DNA from: Xenopus tropicalis
Lineage: Eukaryota; Chordata; Amphibia; Anura; Pipidae
Reading direction: 5' to 3'
DNA length: 64,000 nt
NCBI RefSeq assembly: GCF_000004195.4
Contig: NC_030678.2
Location: 89,688,904 to 89,752,903 of the forward strand
Shown: positions 33,097 to 43,734 of the stretch, piece by piece
How positions within the stretch are numbered: position 1 is the first letter of the stretch
Layout of the letters: each line of letters starts with the position of its first letter
Made by a program: the position numbers and the translations under genes
The notes under the pieces: model-generated
What the model was told of the DNA's origin: nothing
The model's database searches: none
Seen by the model: only the letters and a program-made list of their open reading frames with translations

Positions 33097-33330
33097 TTCT
33101 TTAGATAATGTGTAATATTTAAAGGGGTCTCCTTTTAACTGTATTTACAATGAAAGAAAATTAAATTCTAAGCAACTTCCCAATATACATTCATTAATTC
33201 TTATAGATTAGTATTAGGCTCATTAACACATGTTTAACTACTCAGCTCAAAGTGCAGCATGGTCATGCAAACATAATTTTGTTACAATCTATCAAGTCAA
33301 CTAGCCAAGTGAATAGATTCCATTCTACTA
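33097..33330. repeat. Tandem duplication, unit B (empty site)
   Basis: This is the second copy, lacking the MITE. Its start contains TTAAAGGGGTCTCCTTTTAA (33119-33138). That is probably the terminus of an older T2-type element ancestral to the unit, partly lost from unit A. Confidence 0.88.
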
Positions 33331-34903
33331 GAGCCCAGTTTAAGAAAATGTCAGTTTACAGCTAGATAATAATAGTGCTAGGCACTCTCATCATCACTGT
33401 ATGAAAAACATGGTGAGTATTGGTGACAAAGCATGTGGTTGCTGATGCCTATCCCCAAACCATTTGCCCATATCCATGAGCCCTGTATCTGTCCCTGCAT
33501 ATTTCCCTGTACCTCCTTTTCCCCTTATTCAATCCCTTCTTATTTATATTACATCCTCTTTACCTATTTTTCCTTAACACCTTTCTTCTTGTTTCAATCT
33601 CAGGCTCTGGCAATCCCAATCTAAAATCACTAAAATCCTAGCAGCCCTGCTGGCCTCCATCTCCTCCCCCAACCCCCCCCCCCCCCCACCAGACACTTTT
33701 CCTCAACTCCATCTTCCCCACAAGGCCATTTTTTTATTTGTCACTAGATAAATAAATATAACTAGATATATAGCTATCAAAGACTTTTGTCTCTATTATT
33801 CGGTCTTAAGTGCCACAATTGTGGGTATAATATTTATATAGAGTTTACTCTTTTTTTGTCTAAATTTTATTTACTACACAGACACAAAAACATTACTATA
33901 TTTTTTAAAGCCTTCTGTATTTATGCCCCTGCCCCTTGTGTTGGTGGATTTGGAAGGTGGTCCAAGTGAAAAAGGAGTTTTATTGGCATAACAGGTCTGC
34001 ACTTACTAGAGTGTGACTTTTGCATTACCCAAACCCTACTGAATTTCTGCCTGATGAGGTTGAAAGCTCTGACTACATAAATAGGCAGAATTATACATTT
34101 TAATATGTAAATAACTATTTAGGTCACCAAATATACATGCCAGTCTACCTTCTAGTCCCTGTAATATCCTTGTATTAATAATGCATGACATTACAAATTA
34201 ATTCTTGATTACCTGATGGCATTAATAAGTACCGTTTGCAAGGATACTTGGATACTTGGATACAAGGATATTTGATTTGATATTCATATATCCAGAATAA
34301 TACACCCTGTTTGTAAGTGACCAATCAATGCAATTTATTTTTTATGGTTTTGTTGGATGGTTGAAGATGTAAATTAACTCTATTTGCTAAACCTTTAGAA
34401 TATGTCATTTAACAGTTACAACAAGTAAATGAGGCAGCAGGTGGCACTCTTTCATAACAAACTTCAAATAACATTCAAATAAGTTTTACTGTACGTAAAG
34501 CCATTATAATGCAAACTTTGCTTTCTCTTCCCCATCTTGTTAAAGAAAGGGATCCTTCCAGTTTAGAATAAACTTTAACAGGTCACCAATAAAAGAATGG
34601 GCTTTGCTGCCAGTCCTTGCAAATTAGAAAACTTGTGTGTGGGATTACAGTAGACTGTACTCTCCAGTTGTCCTAATTAATAGGGGAATGTAATAAAAGT
34701 CGTAAAAGGAAAAAAATGTACACAAATAAGAATACCATTTTGCAAATTTTAACTTTTTAAGGCATGCTTAAAGATGGTGTAATCTTTTGGTGCAAACTTT
34801 TTCATTTAGAACTCAAACATTTGTTTTATATTCTTGTTGGGGTTTTACCCTTTCTTTGCTATGACTAGCCATTAGCTCTGACCTCTACATTAATGATACA
34901 TGA
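33331..34903. other. Unassigned sequence with poly-C tract
   Basis: A pyrimidine-rich region at 33480-33720 ends with 15 C at 33673-33687. GGATACTTGGATACTTGGAT near 34242 is a small tandem repeat. No gene is seen. Confidence 0.45.
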
Positions 34904-35255
34904 TGAAGATAATGCCATTTTAAAATAATTTGCAATTGGTCCTCATTTTTTATTATGTGTTTTTTTTTTTTTTAATTTTTAACTTTTTGTTCAGCAACTC
35001 TCCAGTTTGGAAATGTAGCAGCTATCTGGTTGCTAGGTTCCAAATTACCCAGGTAGTGTTTGAATGAAGAACTGAAATATTAAACACAGTGGGTCTGAAA
35101 TAAAAGATAAATAAAAAAGTAACAACTGCAAAACATAAAAATTGTAAACTCAGAGAGAAATAGTTTTTTTGTCTTGAGACACGAGATGTGGGTATGGGCA
35201 AGATCAGGGGTTGGCAAGATGAGATTGTGTTTAGCATCATAGGGAGGCTTATCTA
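34904..35255. mobile_element. T2-type MITE fragment
   Basis: ATTTGCAATTGGTCCTCATT, CAACTCTCCAGTTTGGAAAT and AGCTATCTGGTTGCTAGG are the hallmark interior of the frequent Xenopus element also represented at 4224-4448. The TTAA ends are not clear. Confidence 0.6.
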
Positions 35256-35945
35256 TCAATTGTACCATAACTTAAATTTTTGCTTATTTATTTAAAAAAT
35301 TTTGAATGCAAAAAACTTGATCTAATTGAACTGTGAAAATAATCCTCAGATTAAATTCACATTTTACATATGTCAGCCGGTCTACGAACTTCACAAAGGC
35401 AGAAACAAGAGGTTCTCTGCATTCACCCATTATGAATATATAGAGGACATTAAGACATTCTGAGCATTAAGCTACAAAGATATGCCCTCCCCTTTAAGCA
35501 AAACAGGGATTGTTTGTCCATATATTGCAATATACTTCAAGCTGGCCAACTATGTCAAAGTCATCCCTTCTGGCCAGTCCCACGCTTGCTTATGCAATTT
35601 ATTAAGAATTCTACTGCTTCATTATACATTTTACACAGGGACTCAGTTTTACCTGCAGGCTGCTTGCTTTCAATGTTAAAACTTCCAAATGATTGCCCTT
35701 TTTACAGGCCACAACTGGGGTCACCTGACTGTAGTTGCGAATGATAGGGCTACAACATGGGGCTGCCACTGCTCCTGTATATACAATAGCAAAAATGTAA
35801 AATTGTGCTTACCACTAAATTTGAAACATTAAACAGGGTTTTTGTCTATAAGAATTTTGCGGTCAAATCCTTATTACACTCCCACCAAATGGTTTCGCAT
35901 TTAGCAGTTAGCACAACTTTCCCTTTTTCACAAACTCTCAAAAAA
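35256..35945. other. Unassigned sequence
   Basis: Small frames at 35482-35744 have no recognisable domain. Nothing else is seen. Confidence 0.45.
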
Positions 35946-36174
35946 ATTTGAATGCAACCTGGCCTCCTCCCCCTACTCCGTGGGCGCGCACTGGGCACGC
36001 ACTTATGAACGCATACAGGGTTACTGGACCGCTGGAGGGGGGGTGATGCATTGGGGGGAAAGGGCACGGAACTAGGTGTAAGTGAAAGGAAAGACACCTC
36101 CCTGACACTCCCTCCCCACCACTGTTGCACCCTAGGCAGGTGCCTCTTCTGCCTACCCCTAGTTCCAGCCCTGA
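35946..36174 (-). mobile_element. hAT-like element fragment (CAGGGCTGGAACTAGG), inverted
   Basis: The right end, read on the minus strand, is CAGGGCTGGAACTAGGGGTA then GCACCTGCCTAGGG, matching 30013 onward. The remainder is GC-rich and differs from the first copy. The left end is uncertain. Confidence 0.5.
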
Positions 36175-36260
36175 GTGTAACAAGCGGTTTTGTGAATACC
36201 TGGAGATAATCTAAAGAACTGCTTTGAATTTTATTATTAAAGGTAGTGGAAACCAGTGCA

Positions 36261-36386
36261 TAGACTAGCAGAGTAGCATAGCATAGAGCCTGGAAGAGTG
36301 GCATAGCATAGAGACTGGCAGAGTGGCATAGCATAGAAACTGGCAGAGTGGCATAGCATAGAGACTGGCAGAGTGACATTGCAGAG
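36261..36386. repeat. 25-bp minisatellite
   Basis: About 4-5 units of GACTGGCAGAGTGGCATAGC plus ATAGA. A minus-strand frame of 193 codons crosses it and the adjoining hAT fragment. Its leucine/cysteine repeats come from the minisatellite, so I do not call a gene. Confidence 0.9.
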
Positions 36387-37973
36387 GATGAGCTGTTGCT
36401 GAGGTGTATGAGCCTAGCAGCATTCATTATGGACTTGAGAGGTTTAGGATATGACTCTCTTTAGTCCTTGTGCTACTCCAGTGTTACTTTGACCTTGTGT
36501 TTCAGATCATTGTCCTGCTGAAAGATCACATGACATTAGTTATATTCAAGCTAAAGTTATACTGCAGTCTGTGGTAGGTTGGATAAATAAATAAGTGGGA
36601 TAACTGTTATCATCTGACTCATAAAGGAACTACAGAACCCCAGGCCCTTAACTGAACTCTAAGAGGAGGAAAAGAAAGAGAAAGAATGAATAGTTTCAAG
36701 TCATTAAAAAATACCACAGATTGGAATGAAATCACAGCAACTATTACTTATATATGTTCTGCCATTGCCCAGCACAGTCAGCCCTATAAAGCATTAGGCT
36801 CCTTTATCCTTATAGGCTTTCAACCTGTCTCCATATGCTTTGTGTCATTTGGGTGCAGGTTCAGATTATGTTGGGTTCAAACCCTATCAAACCCTATAGC
36901 ATGAAGGTGGCAGTAAACTTGTGATTCTGAGATCAAGACTGACATGGCATGACGTATGTTAATTCCACAATGCCAGCTTCTGTTGTTAGTTCATGAATAA
37001 ACTTGCAGTGTTAGTGGCTACCATACTTCTGCTATGATCTATATATGCATATAAATCATAATACATGTCATCTTTGCCACTTTGTTCCAAACAGCGACAC
37101 ACATTGTCCCCTGAGAAACTCTGCTTCCTAAATGTAAGAATTGTGACAATGCCACCTTTGCCAAAATTATGCTATGCTAAATATTCCCTGGTCTTGAGGT
37201 TCTGTCAGGGCCTGCTTGGCACCTGCCGGGGTTGGAGTAAGGGCAAAGGTGGAAACCCAGGTACAGACAGTACAGAAATTCCAAAGCGTGGTATCCAAAG
37301 TGTTAACTTTGATGTACAGGCAAAGGTCAGTTCAGGTGGCAGTCAGCAGAATCAGGCAAAAGGTCAAAACAGGCAAATCAGTCCAACAATGAAATTAACA
37401 GCACACCCAAGGACTTTAGGAAGAAGTCCTATAATTGTGCATGGAACCCAGGTTCTCTGCGCATTTTGCCACCATCTTGCAAGTGCCACTGATGGTGAGA
37501 GAAGCATCAATGGGCGCTCCTATCTCTGTGAATAATATATCATTTTGTATATTTCCTGGCTCAAAAGGGTGCTGTGCAAGAATTGGTAGCTGTGCATTTG
37601 GACAATGCACCAATACTTATCTGTTTATGGAAAAATGTCAGGCTATAATGTAATAAGCAATAGTAATATAGATGTGAGATGGTCCCATATGTGATGGTTG
37701 CAGAGGCAGTCTTTTAGTGGCTGAGCTGTAGTGAGCTGTGTGATGGGGCTTTAGGGAGAAGTGCTATAAAAATAGGAAGCACTGGGACAAGCAATGGTAC
37801 TGGAGCTAGTAATGTTGCAAGATTAAAATGGGGTGCATTGTCATGGAAAGAACCTTTCCTGAGGCAGGTGGTATAGAAGAGCTTTCAAACCTCTTTTTGT
37901 ACTGTGGCAGTGGCATCAATGTGCCATGTTACTAGAACAAGGTATTATATAGTAGTGTGGGCAAAATTTGCAG
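36387..37973. other. Unassigned sequence with a probable repeat block
   Basis: The part 37195-37400 (AGGTCAAAACAGGCAAATCA and similar CAGGCAAAGGTC phrases) has the purine-rich low-complexity style of frog repeat or LTR interiors, but I cannot define ends. A frame at 37065-37535 runs through it without a recognisable domain. Confidence 0.35.
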
Positions 37974-38130
37974 ATTTATCAAATAGTAAAATTAGAGCTT
38001 GCCACAGTAAAATTTTATGACTCTCTCTATTTCTATGGGGGTTTCAGCTGCGTATTTATCAAAGGGTGAACTCTCACTTTCACTCATGAAAGAATGAATA
38101 GACGAGTAGAGGAATTTTACTCTGATAAAT
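37974..38130. mobile_element. Palindromic MITE, diverged
   Basis: GATTTATCAAATAGTAAAAT and AGAGCTTGCCACAGTAAAAT at the left are echoed by TTTACTCTGATAAATCTGCC at the right. It resembles the palindromic element at 48585-48743. Confidence 0.45.
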
Positions 38131-38154
38131 CTGCCTTGCAGTATTTTAATAATT

Positions 38155-38172
38155 GTGTATATATATATATAT
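38155..38172. repeat. (TA)n microsatellite
   Basis: About eight TA units next to the palindromic MITE. Confidence 0.85.
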
Positions 38173-38219
38173 GACAAAGAATAGACCAATACACCAACAC
38201 TGAGGGGAGATTTATAATT

Positions 38220-38376
38220 AGGCCCTGACTGGCAATCTGTGGATTCTGGCAAATGCCAGAAGTGTTGCTTTAAGATGATGCCATAAACAGCCACTATTTA
38301 TTGGGTCAGTGAGGGGCTGTATTGGCCTCTATTTAGTTGAAATGCTAGGGCCTCTTTTGAATCCAAGTCCAGGCCT
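38220..38376 (-). mobile_element. hAT-type MITE (CAGGCCTGGACT)
   Basis: On the minus strand it starts CAGGCCTGGACTTGGATTC. The other end is AGGCCCTGACTGG, an inverted counterpart. The interior GCATCATCTTAAAGCAACAC is typical of a frequent frog element. Target duplications are unclear. Confidence 0.55.
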
Positions 38377-39171
38377 GTCAATAAGCCTACTGGTGTATGT
38401 GCAGCTTGCCCTTCCCCACCTTGGTGTCTGTGCCTAGTGCACTTTTAAAGCAGCAGACATCTGCCCACACAGAGAGCATTATAAAATCCAAACCCCAAAT
38501 TCCCCCCCCCCCCCGACTGCCTTGCTTCCTGTAGGTGACATATTTACACATGAAGAACAAGCAGGTCGGTGTAGCCAAAAAGAATATATTGGTTTACTTT
38601 AACCATACAAGGTTTCATGATAAGAGAATGCAGATTGGGGTTTTGATATTGGTTACCCTAACAGTTTCAGCATGTTCTTTAGTGTTTTGTAGTGTTAATA
38701 GGATGCACGTGGTATCCCTTTTAATTGATGTCTTCATCATTGCCGTTTTCCCTCTGTACATGGCTTTTTTTGTCTCTTTACAGAACAGAAAACCCTTCTC
38801 TTGCAGACATAATAAAAGGGTTGTAGGACTGCTATGAAACCTTTCAAGAGGTATTGTAGTGCATTTCCTGGAAAGATTTTGAATCTCTTAAAAAGAATGA
38901 AGATGAAAAGTAAAACACAAACGTATCTGTGAAAGGGCTAACTGTAATATTCACATAATATAGTTAACATTTTCCACAAGCTGTGAGATCTAAAAAGAAT
39001 ATTTTTTTTCTTCTGAGAACCAGATTGTATGCTTACACGATATAGGAAGTCCTGTAAGTCTCTGTAAGGTTACAGAGAGTGGGGCAAGTCTCGCAATGAT
39101 AAAATAGGGAGGGGAGGAAAGAATATAACAATATCTTGTGTTCATTTTTATGTGTGTATATATATATATAT
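38377..39171. other. Unassigned sequence with poly-C and (TA)n
   Basis: A C13 run lies at 38502-38514 and a (TA)n run at 39158-39170. A 100-codon frame at 38535-38837 has two hydrophobic stretches but no recognisable family or splice context. Confidence 0.4.
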
Positions 39172-39700
39172 TGTGACATGCTGACTGCTTATACACGCAA
39201 TTTTGGGGGAATTATCAATGGTAGGCAGGCAGGCAGGCATGCAGAGGATCTGGAGCATAGAGACAGGGACACCACGTCTTCAGGCAAAACACAGGTTTAT
39301 TCAGGGCCAATTCTTCCCAACAGAAACATAAGACATAAGTTCATAAACATACAGTTCATGGTTGTGATATGTCCCTCCTTCAGGGCTCTCACCTTCCAGG
39401 GTTAGTTCCACACTGTGGCAGGTGGCACCCCCAGCTCCTCTGGGAGTTCCTGACACAGGCAGCCCTCTTGCCCTGTGCCCTGCTCTGAGAGTGACCTTCA
39501 CTCAGTCAAGGTTCAACCTCCAACTCTCTCTCCTGTGTAATCACACAGCCCTTTTATTGGCTGGTCACCTGCAGCCTAATCAGCCAGCCCCCTACAGCTG
39601 GCCAAATCAAAACCTTAAAGGGAGTTTGGAATGGAGGACCTAACCAATTAACCCTCCATTTACTCCAGGGACCTATTCATGTGGCTTTTCCTAAGCCATT

Positions 39701-39712
39701 AACATAAACCCA
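39701..39712. repeat. L1 target-site duplication, left copy
   Basis: AACATAAACCCA, repeated exactly at 40703-40714 after the poly-A tract. Confidence 0.9.
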
Positions 39713-40702
39713 TGAGGAGAACTTGTTCCCCACATACACTGATCTTAGAAGCAGGCCCTTGCTGACTGATGTTAAACTGTACCAATATTTACAGCTGAGG
39801 GAGGCATTCATAGACCAATTCCGGGAAACATCCCCTGGTCTACGAGAATTATCCCATAGAAAACCTGTTGACCCAGGAATGCCCCCACAAGCTTGTGTCT
39901 AGGCTTTACTCCCTATTGAACTCAGCTTCGCAGGCCCCCTTCCACAGAACCTACCTCAAATGGAGGTCAACGCTGGGCGACTTAACAGATGAGCAATGGG
40001 AGGAGGTAACAGAGAACCTATACCACTTTTTGATATCCTCAAGGGATAGGCTAATTCAATACAAATTTTTGATGCAGATCTACTACACTCCAGCCAGGCT
40101 AAAGGCAGAGAAACTGACAAGTGCCATAGATGCCAAGCGGACCAAGCAAACTTTCTACATATGATCTGGAACTGCCCCAGGATCCAGGATTTCTGGATAG
40201 ACATCACCACGCATATGTCAAGTCACCTTGCCTATCCTCCCCTCCTCTCACCATACGCCTGCTTACTTGGCATCCTGGAGGACCAAGTAGGAAGCATTGC
40301 CTCTAGACTATTTGCCCGATCCCTACTCTACTATGCTCGGAAATGTATTATACTTCGCTGGATGGGACCCAAACCCCCCCGGAAAAAGCAATGGATTAAG
40401 CTCATCAACGGAGCCCTACCCTCCATTAAACTGACATACTTTGCCAGAGGATGCCCAGCAAAGTTTGATAAAGTATGGCAACCATGGCTGGATGTGGAAG
40501 GGGACCCCCTGCCTAGAACAGCAGACACCCCGAACTTACCATATTAACTCCTTAGGTCTCACTAACCCCAATGCAAGCAAATGTGCAAACTCCCTACCAA
40601 CCTTCCTTCCCTTCTCTTTTTCTTCCTTTTCTCTCCCCCTCTCTTATATTTGTTTTATTTGTTTGGAAAAAAGGAAAATAAAAACATTTAAAAAAAAAAA
40701 AA
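39713..40702 (+). pseudogene. 5'-truncated L1-type LINE, 3' end of ORF2
   Basis: This is the last part of an L1-type second open reading frame followed by a poly-A tract (40690-40704). The translation includes CPHKLVSRLYSLL, LIQYKFLMQIYYTPARL and, after a frameshift near 40105, CHRCQADQANFLHMIWNCP. The last is the C-terminal CCHC motif of L1 proteins. It then continues DFWIDI and CIILRWMGPKPPRKKQW to a stop near 40547. At least two frame changes are needed, so it is dead. The reverse transcriptase and endonuclease are absent through 5' truncation. A 12-bp direct repeat flanks the insertion, showing target-primed retrotransposition into the LTR. Confidence 0.9.
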
Positions 40703-40714
40703 AACATAAACCCA
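40703..40714. repeat. L1 target-site duplication, right copy
   Basis: AACATAAACCCA, identical to 39701-39712. Confidence 0.9.
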
Positions 40715-40822
40715 GCATCACCTGCTGCAAAACCAGGCATTCTACCTGGTGCCATTTGTATCCCACCTTAAACACTGGTGGAAATACACCAAATAATGAC
40801 CTTTTCCATTGCATCTCTCACA

Positions 40823-41544
40823 ATATATATACAGTATATATATATATATATACGCACCGATATAATCATCCGAAATGTAGATATTTGGACCATGTGTGGG
40901 CTTGGAATTATCATCCCGATGATTTTCATACCTGGAAAATTCCAGATGGATAACGATAAAACCTGCGCATGTATTGTGTGTCTGACAATATCCTTGGGGG
41001 ACCTACAATGCATTTCTGGGAAGTCATGTGATTGGTGTCTGCCAACTATTTCATGTACAGAACATCCCCCATTTTGTTATTTATAGGGTTTTATCAAACA
41101 ATTTCAGTCTGAATGTTAGTTTTAGATGGTTGCATTTAAACGTACGATCGATATCTGAATGTTCCTCGGAAGAAGACTAAAATCTGATTGTGTATGACCA
41201 CCTTAAGGGTCTTGCTTATCTGTTCTGCCTCATCCATGACCATGTGTCAGTGAAGTCTTAGCTGGTTCTCTGGTATAGTTTCCTGTGCACTGCACATGTG
41301 CTTCTACAGTTGTGTCTATTTCACAGTGTATCAATATTAGCTGTTTAGGTTTTACATGTTAAGGTTAAATAGAAAACATTTAATAAATACATATACAGTA
41401 GCAACTTTTACTAACACTGACATTGTACAAGGAATCTAACTTCCCAGCTGTAGTTGTATACCTGGAAAGGCATATAACATGCAAAAAATTGTGTTATACT
41501 CAATTTATTGTACACTGACTAGCTGATGAGTGTGTTTTATGCTA
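40823..41544. other. Unassigned sequence
   Basis: A (TA)n run is at 40823-40855. Nothing else is recognised. Confidence 0.45.
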
Positions 41545-41640
41545 TACTGTATTTATTTATGTAGCACTACAAAGAATGTGCACATTTGCTCCATGCTCCA
41601 AAGAGCTTACCGTCTTAGGGGGAAACATAACTGGTTTACT
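41545..41640. repeat. SINE-like repeat fragment
   Basis: TTTATTTATGTAGCACTACA and CAAAGAGCTTACCGTCTTAG match the head and later part of the pattern at 205-456. It is diverged. Confidence 0.5.
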
Positions 41641-41999
41641 CTAGTTTCCTTCAACACTCGAAAAACATATAGTCTTGTTAATTGGCTTTAGACTAAATTA
41701 ACCATAGTGTGTGAATGTGATAAGGACCTTAGATTACTAATCTGTAAAGTGTACAAAAATGTGTCAGTACTGTATAAATAACAGGAAGTAATTAAAACAA
41801 ATAACATAAAAATGCTTCTGGAGAAGACTATTAGAATGCTACCTCTAGAAAGTGATTTTTAACCAGGTTTGAGAATAAGGTTAGAGTGGGAGCTTGATGC
41901 AAAGCATTCCAAAGGCACGGGGCAATCAGGGAGAAAGGTTTCATACATCACTCATCTCTTGTGGTGAGCAGAAATGCCAACAGATTGTCCCAAGGCAAG

Positions 42000-42469
42000 T
42001 GTAAGGATTGTGATGGAATACATGAGGAGGTGAGCGCAGATCACTCCCTGAGCCTAATCCCTTTATTCCCTATAGTGGCATCCATGTCACCGTAGGGTAC
42101 TAACCCTTCCTGGTTGGAGCCACTGTCTGCTCTACTAACTACTCTGATCCTGACTTTCACTCCTAGAGTGAGCTATTACAAATTTTCCTAAAACTTACTA
42201 CTACTACTGGAACCTACGTCAGTCCAAGGCCCTTCAGCACTACCTCACCCAATAAGTGGGGACCAAATGAGGCCATGCACATGGAGCCTTTCCTTTTTAT
42301 AAACTAAATAAATCCTGACACCCTCTGGGCAATTGCTGCACTGTCAAGAATATAATTTAACCCAGGTATGGGAAATGCACCCCCTGTAAGTCGGGCCCAA
42401 CTCTAGCTGGCCAAAAACCTCCTGGGGCTTAAAGGATTTAAAGGATGGCAAAACCTTTACCCTCTTACA
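42000..42469 (-). mobile_element. Probable solo LTR (470 bp)
   Basis: The ends TGTAAGG and CCTCTTACA are inverted and have the TG...CA form. On the minus strand TATAAAAA (42294-42301) is followed about 230 bp later by AATAAA (42062-42067), 60 bp before the end, matching LTR architecture. The flanking pentamers GCAAG and TTTAC do not match, so the boundaries or the age are uncertain. No internal coding region is adjacent. Confidence 0.5.
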
Positions 42470-43734
42470 TTTACAGAACAGCAGAGGTATGCAGGGATGT
42501 TGTAATTGACATATTATTTGAGCAGGAACCAGGAGAGAAACATTATTAGTAAATGTAAGTAGAGGGGTTTAGAAATAGGTAAGATGATGTGGAAAGCGGC
42601 AGCAAGAATTGACTGCAGTGGGTGGACATGAGATTCTAGGAGATCAACAAGTAAAGCTGACCATACACAATAATATTCACTTGTTTAGCAAGGTCGCCAA
42701 ACGGGTAGATTTTCCTGATTTGGGCAACGATTGGGGAGGGCCCATACATAAGTAGATTAACCTGCTGATAGAAAGGCAGATCTTAAATCTGCCCATGTAT
42801 ATTCAGCTTAACTGGTGCTGTAATCAAACTTAAAGTGGCTGCTTTATTGTTTTAGTTCTAAAAGGACAGAGGTACTTATTTTTGCAATGCTTCTGAGAAA
42901 GAAAGGGAGCAGTCCTACTTACCTGCTTTGGGAAACTTTATATAGGGTGATGTTGTTGACTTTAATGATAAAAAGAGACAACACAATGTACAGTATAATG
43001 CTCAACTATATATACTGTGTTTACTTCATGCAACTTCTTTACATATAGATGCCTTTGGAAACCCAACTACATTTACTGGACAATAAAGCAACATCATGTC
43101 TGGACAAATGTTGCACCTCAAAGGGGGCCCAAACCAAAAAGTCTCTAATCTATGTGGTTGTGTGTCACAAAGCTACAGACTTTAGAAATCATATTTGTTC
43201 CAGTGGTCACCATCTAGAAAACTGTTTGTAACCCATCTACCATGTGACATAACGGAATGATGATGATCTAAAATACACTTTGCATGAAAAGAAATGGAGA
43301 GACTTTAAGTGGTCAGTTTGCTGACAAAGGAAACCAATACACTGTGCTCTTTTTAAACAGAGCCTGAGAAGAAACCCTACATGTAAACATCATATGATGA
43401 GAAACATCAACCAATAAGCAGTCAAATGATACGTCTACTTAAAGAAGTGGAACTTACAGTTGCTAAAAAAAGAAGGAATACGTGCAGAGACATTAGCATT
43501 TTTATTTTACACATACTGTCAGTCAGGGAAATATTTGGCTAAAATTCCTTTTTATGTCCCAAATACTCCTGGAAGCACATCATAAAGATTAGTAAGAACC
43601 AATTTTTTGAGCTTAAGCTCATTCCTATGGGATTTTTAGACATTTATCAATGGGTGAAAGTTACAGTTCACCATTTTATAAATATACTTAAAAAAATCTC
43701 ATAGAAATACAAGACTTGGAGGCAGCACAAACAC
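42470..43734. other. Unassigned sequence
   Basis: Near 43600-43700 a GACATTTATCAATGGGTGAA motif with a dyad may be a MITE remnant. No gene is recognised. Confidence 0.4.

Larger units (their letters stand above)
39172..40822 (-). mobile_element. Solo LTR interrupted by an L1 insertion
   Basis: The ends are TGTGACATGC (39172) and GCATCTCTCACA (40822), giving the TG...CA form with short inverted termini. It is flanked on both sides by AT repeats, which hides the target duplication. Without the L1 it is about 650 bp. On the minus strand it has a TATA-like CCAATAAAAGGG (39549-39560) and, about 250 bp on, an AATAAA signal (39296-39301) that leaves about 125 bp to the 3' end. This order is expected of U3, R and U5. 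No internal region or second LTR is present, so recombination has left a solo copy. The family is unknown. Confidence 0.65.

Noticed and set aside
35846..36427. Minus-strand frame of 193 codons
   Set aside because: It spans a 25-bp minisatellite and a hAT-like fragment. No recognisable protein.
36868..36895. GGGTTCAAACCC, resembling a tRNA B box
   Set aside because: No A box or cloverleaf can be built around it. The adjoining bases are a short direct repeat.
38535..38837. 100-codon frame with hydrophobic stretches
   Set aside because: Thymine-rich sequence yields hydrophobic codons by chance. No homologous family is recognised.
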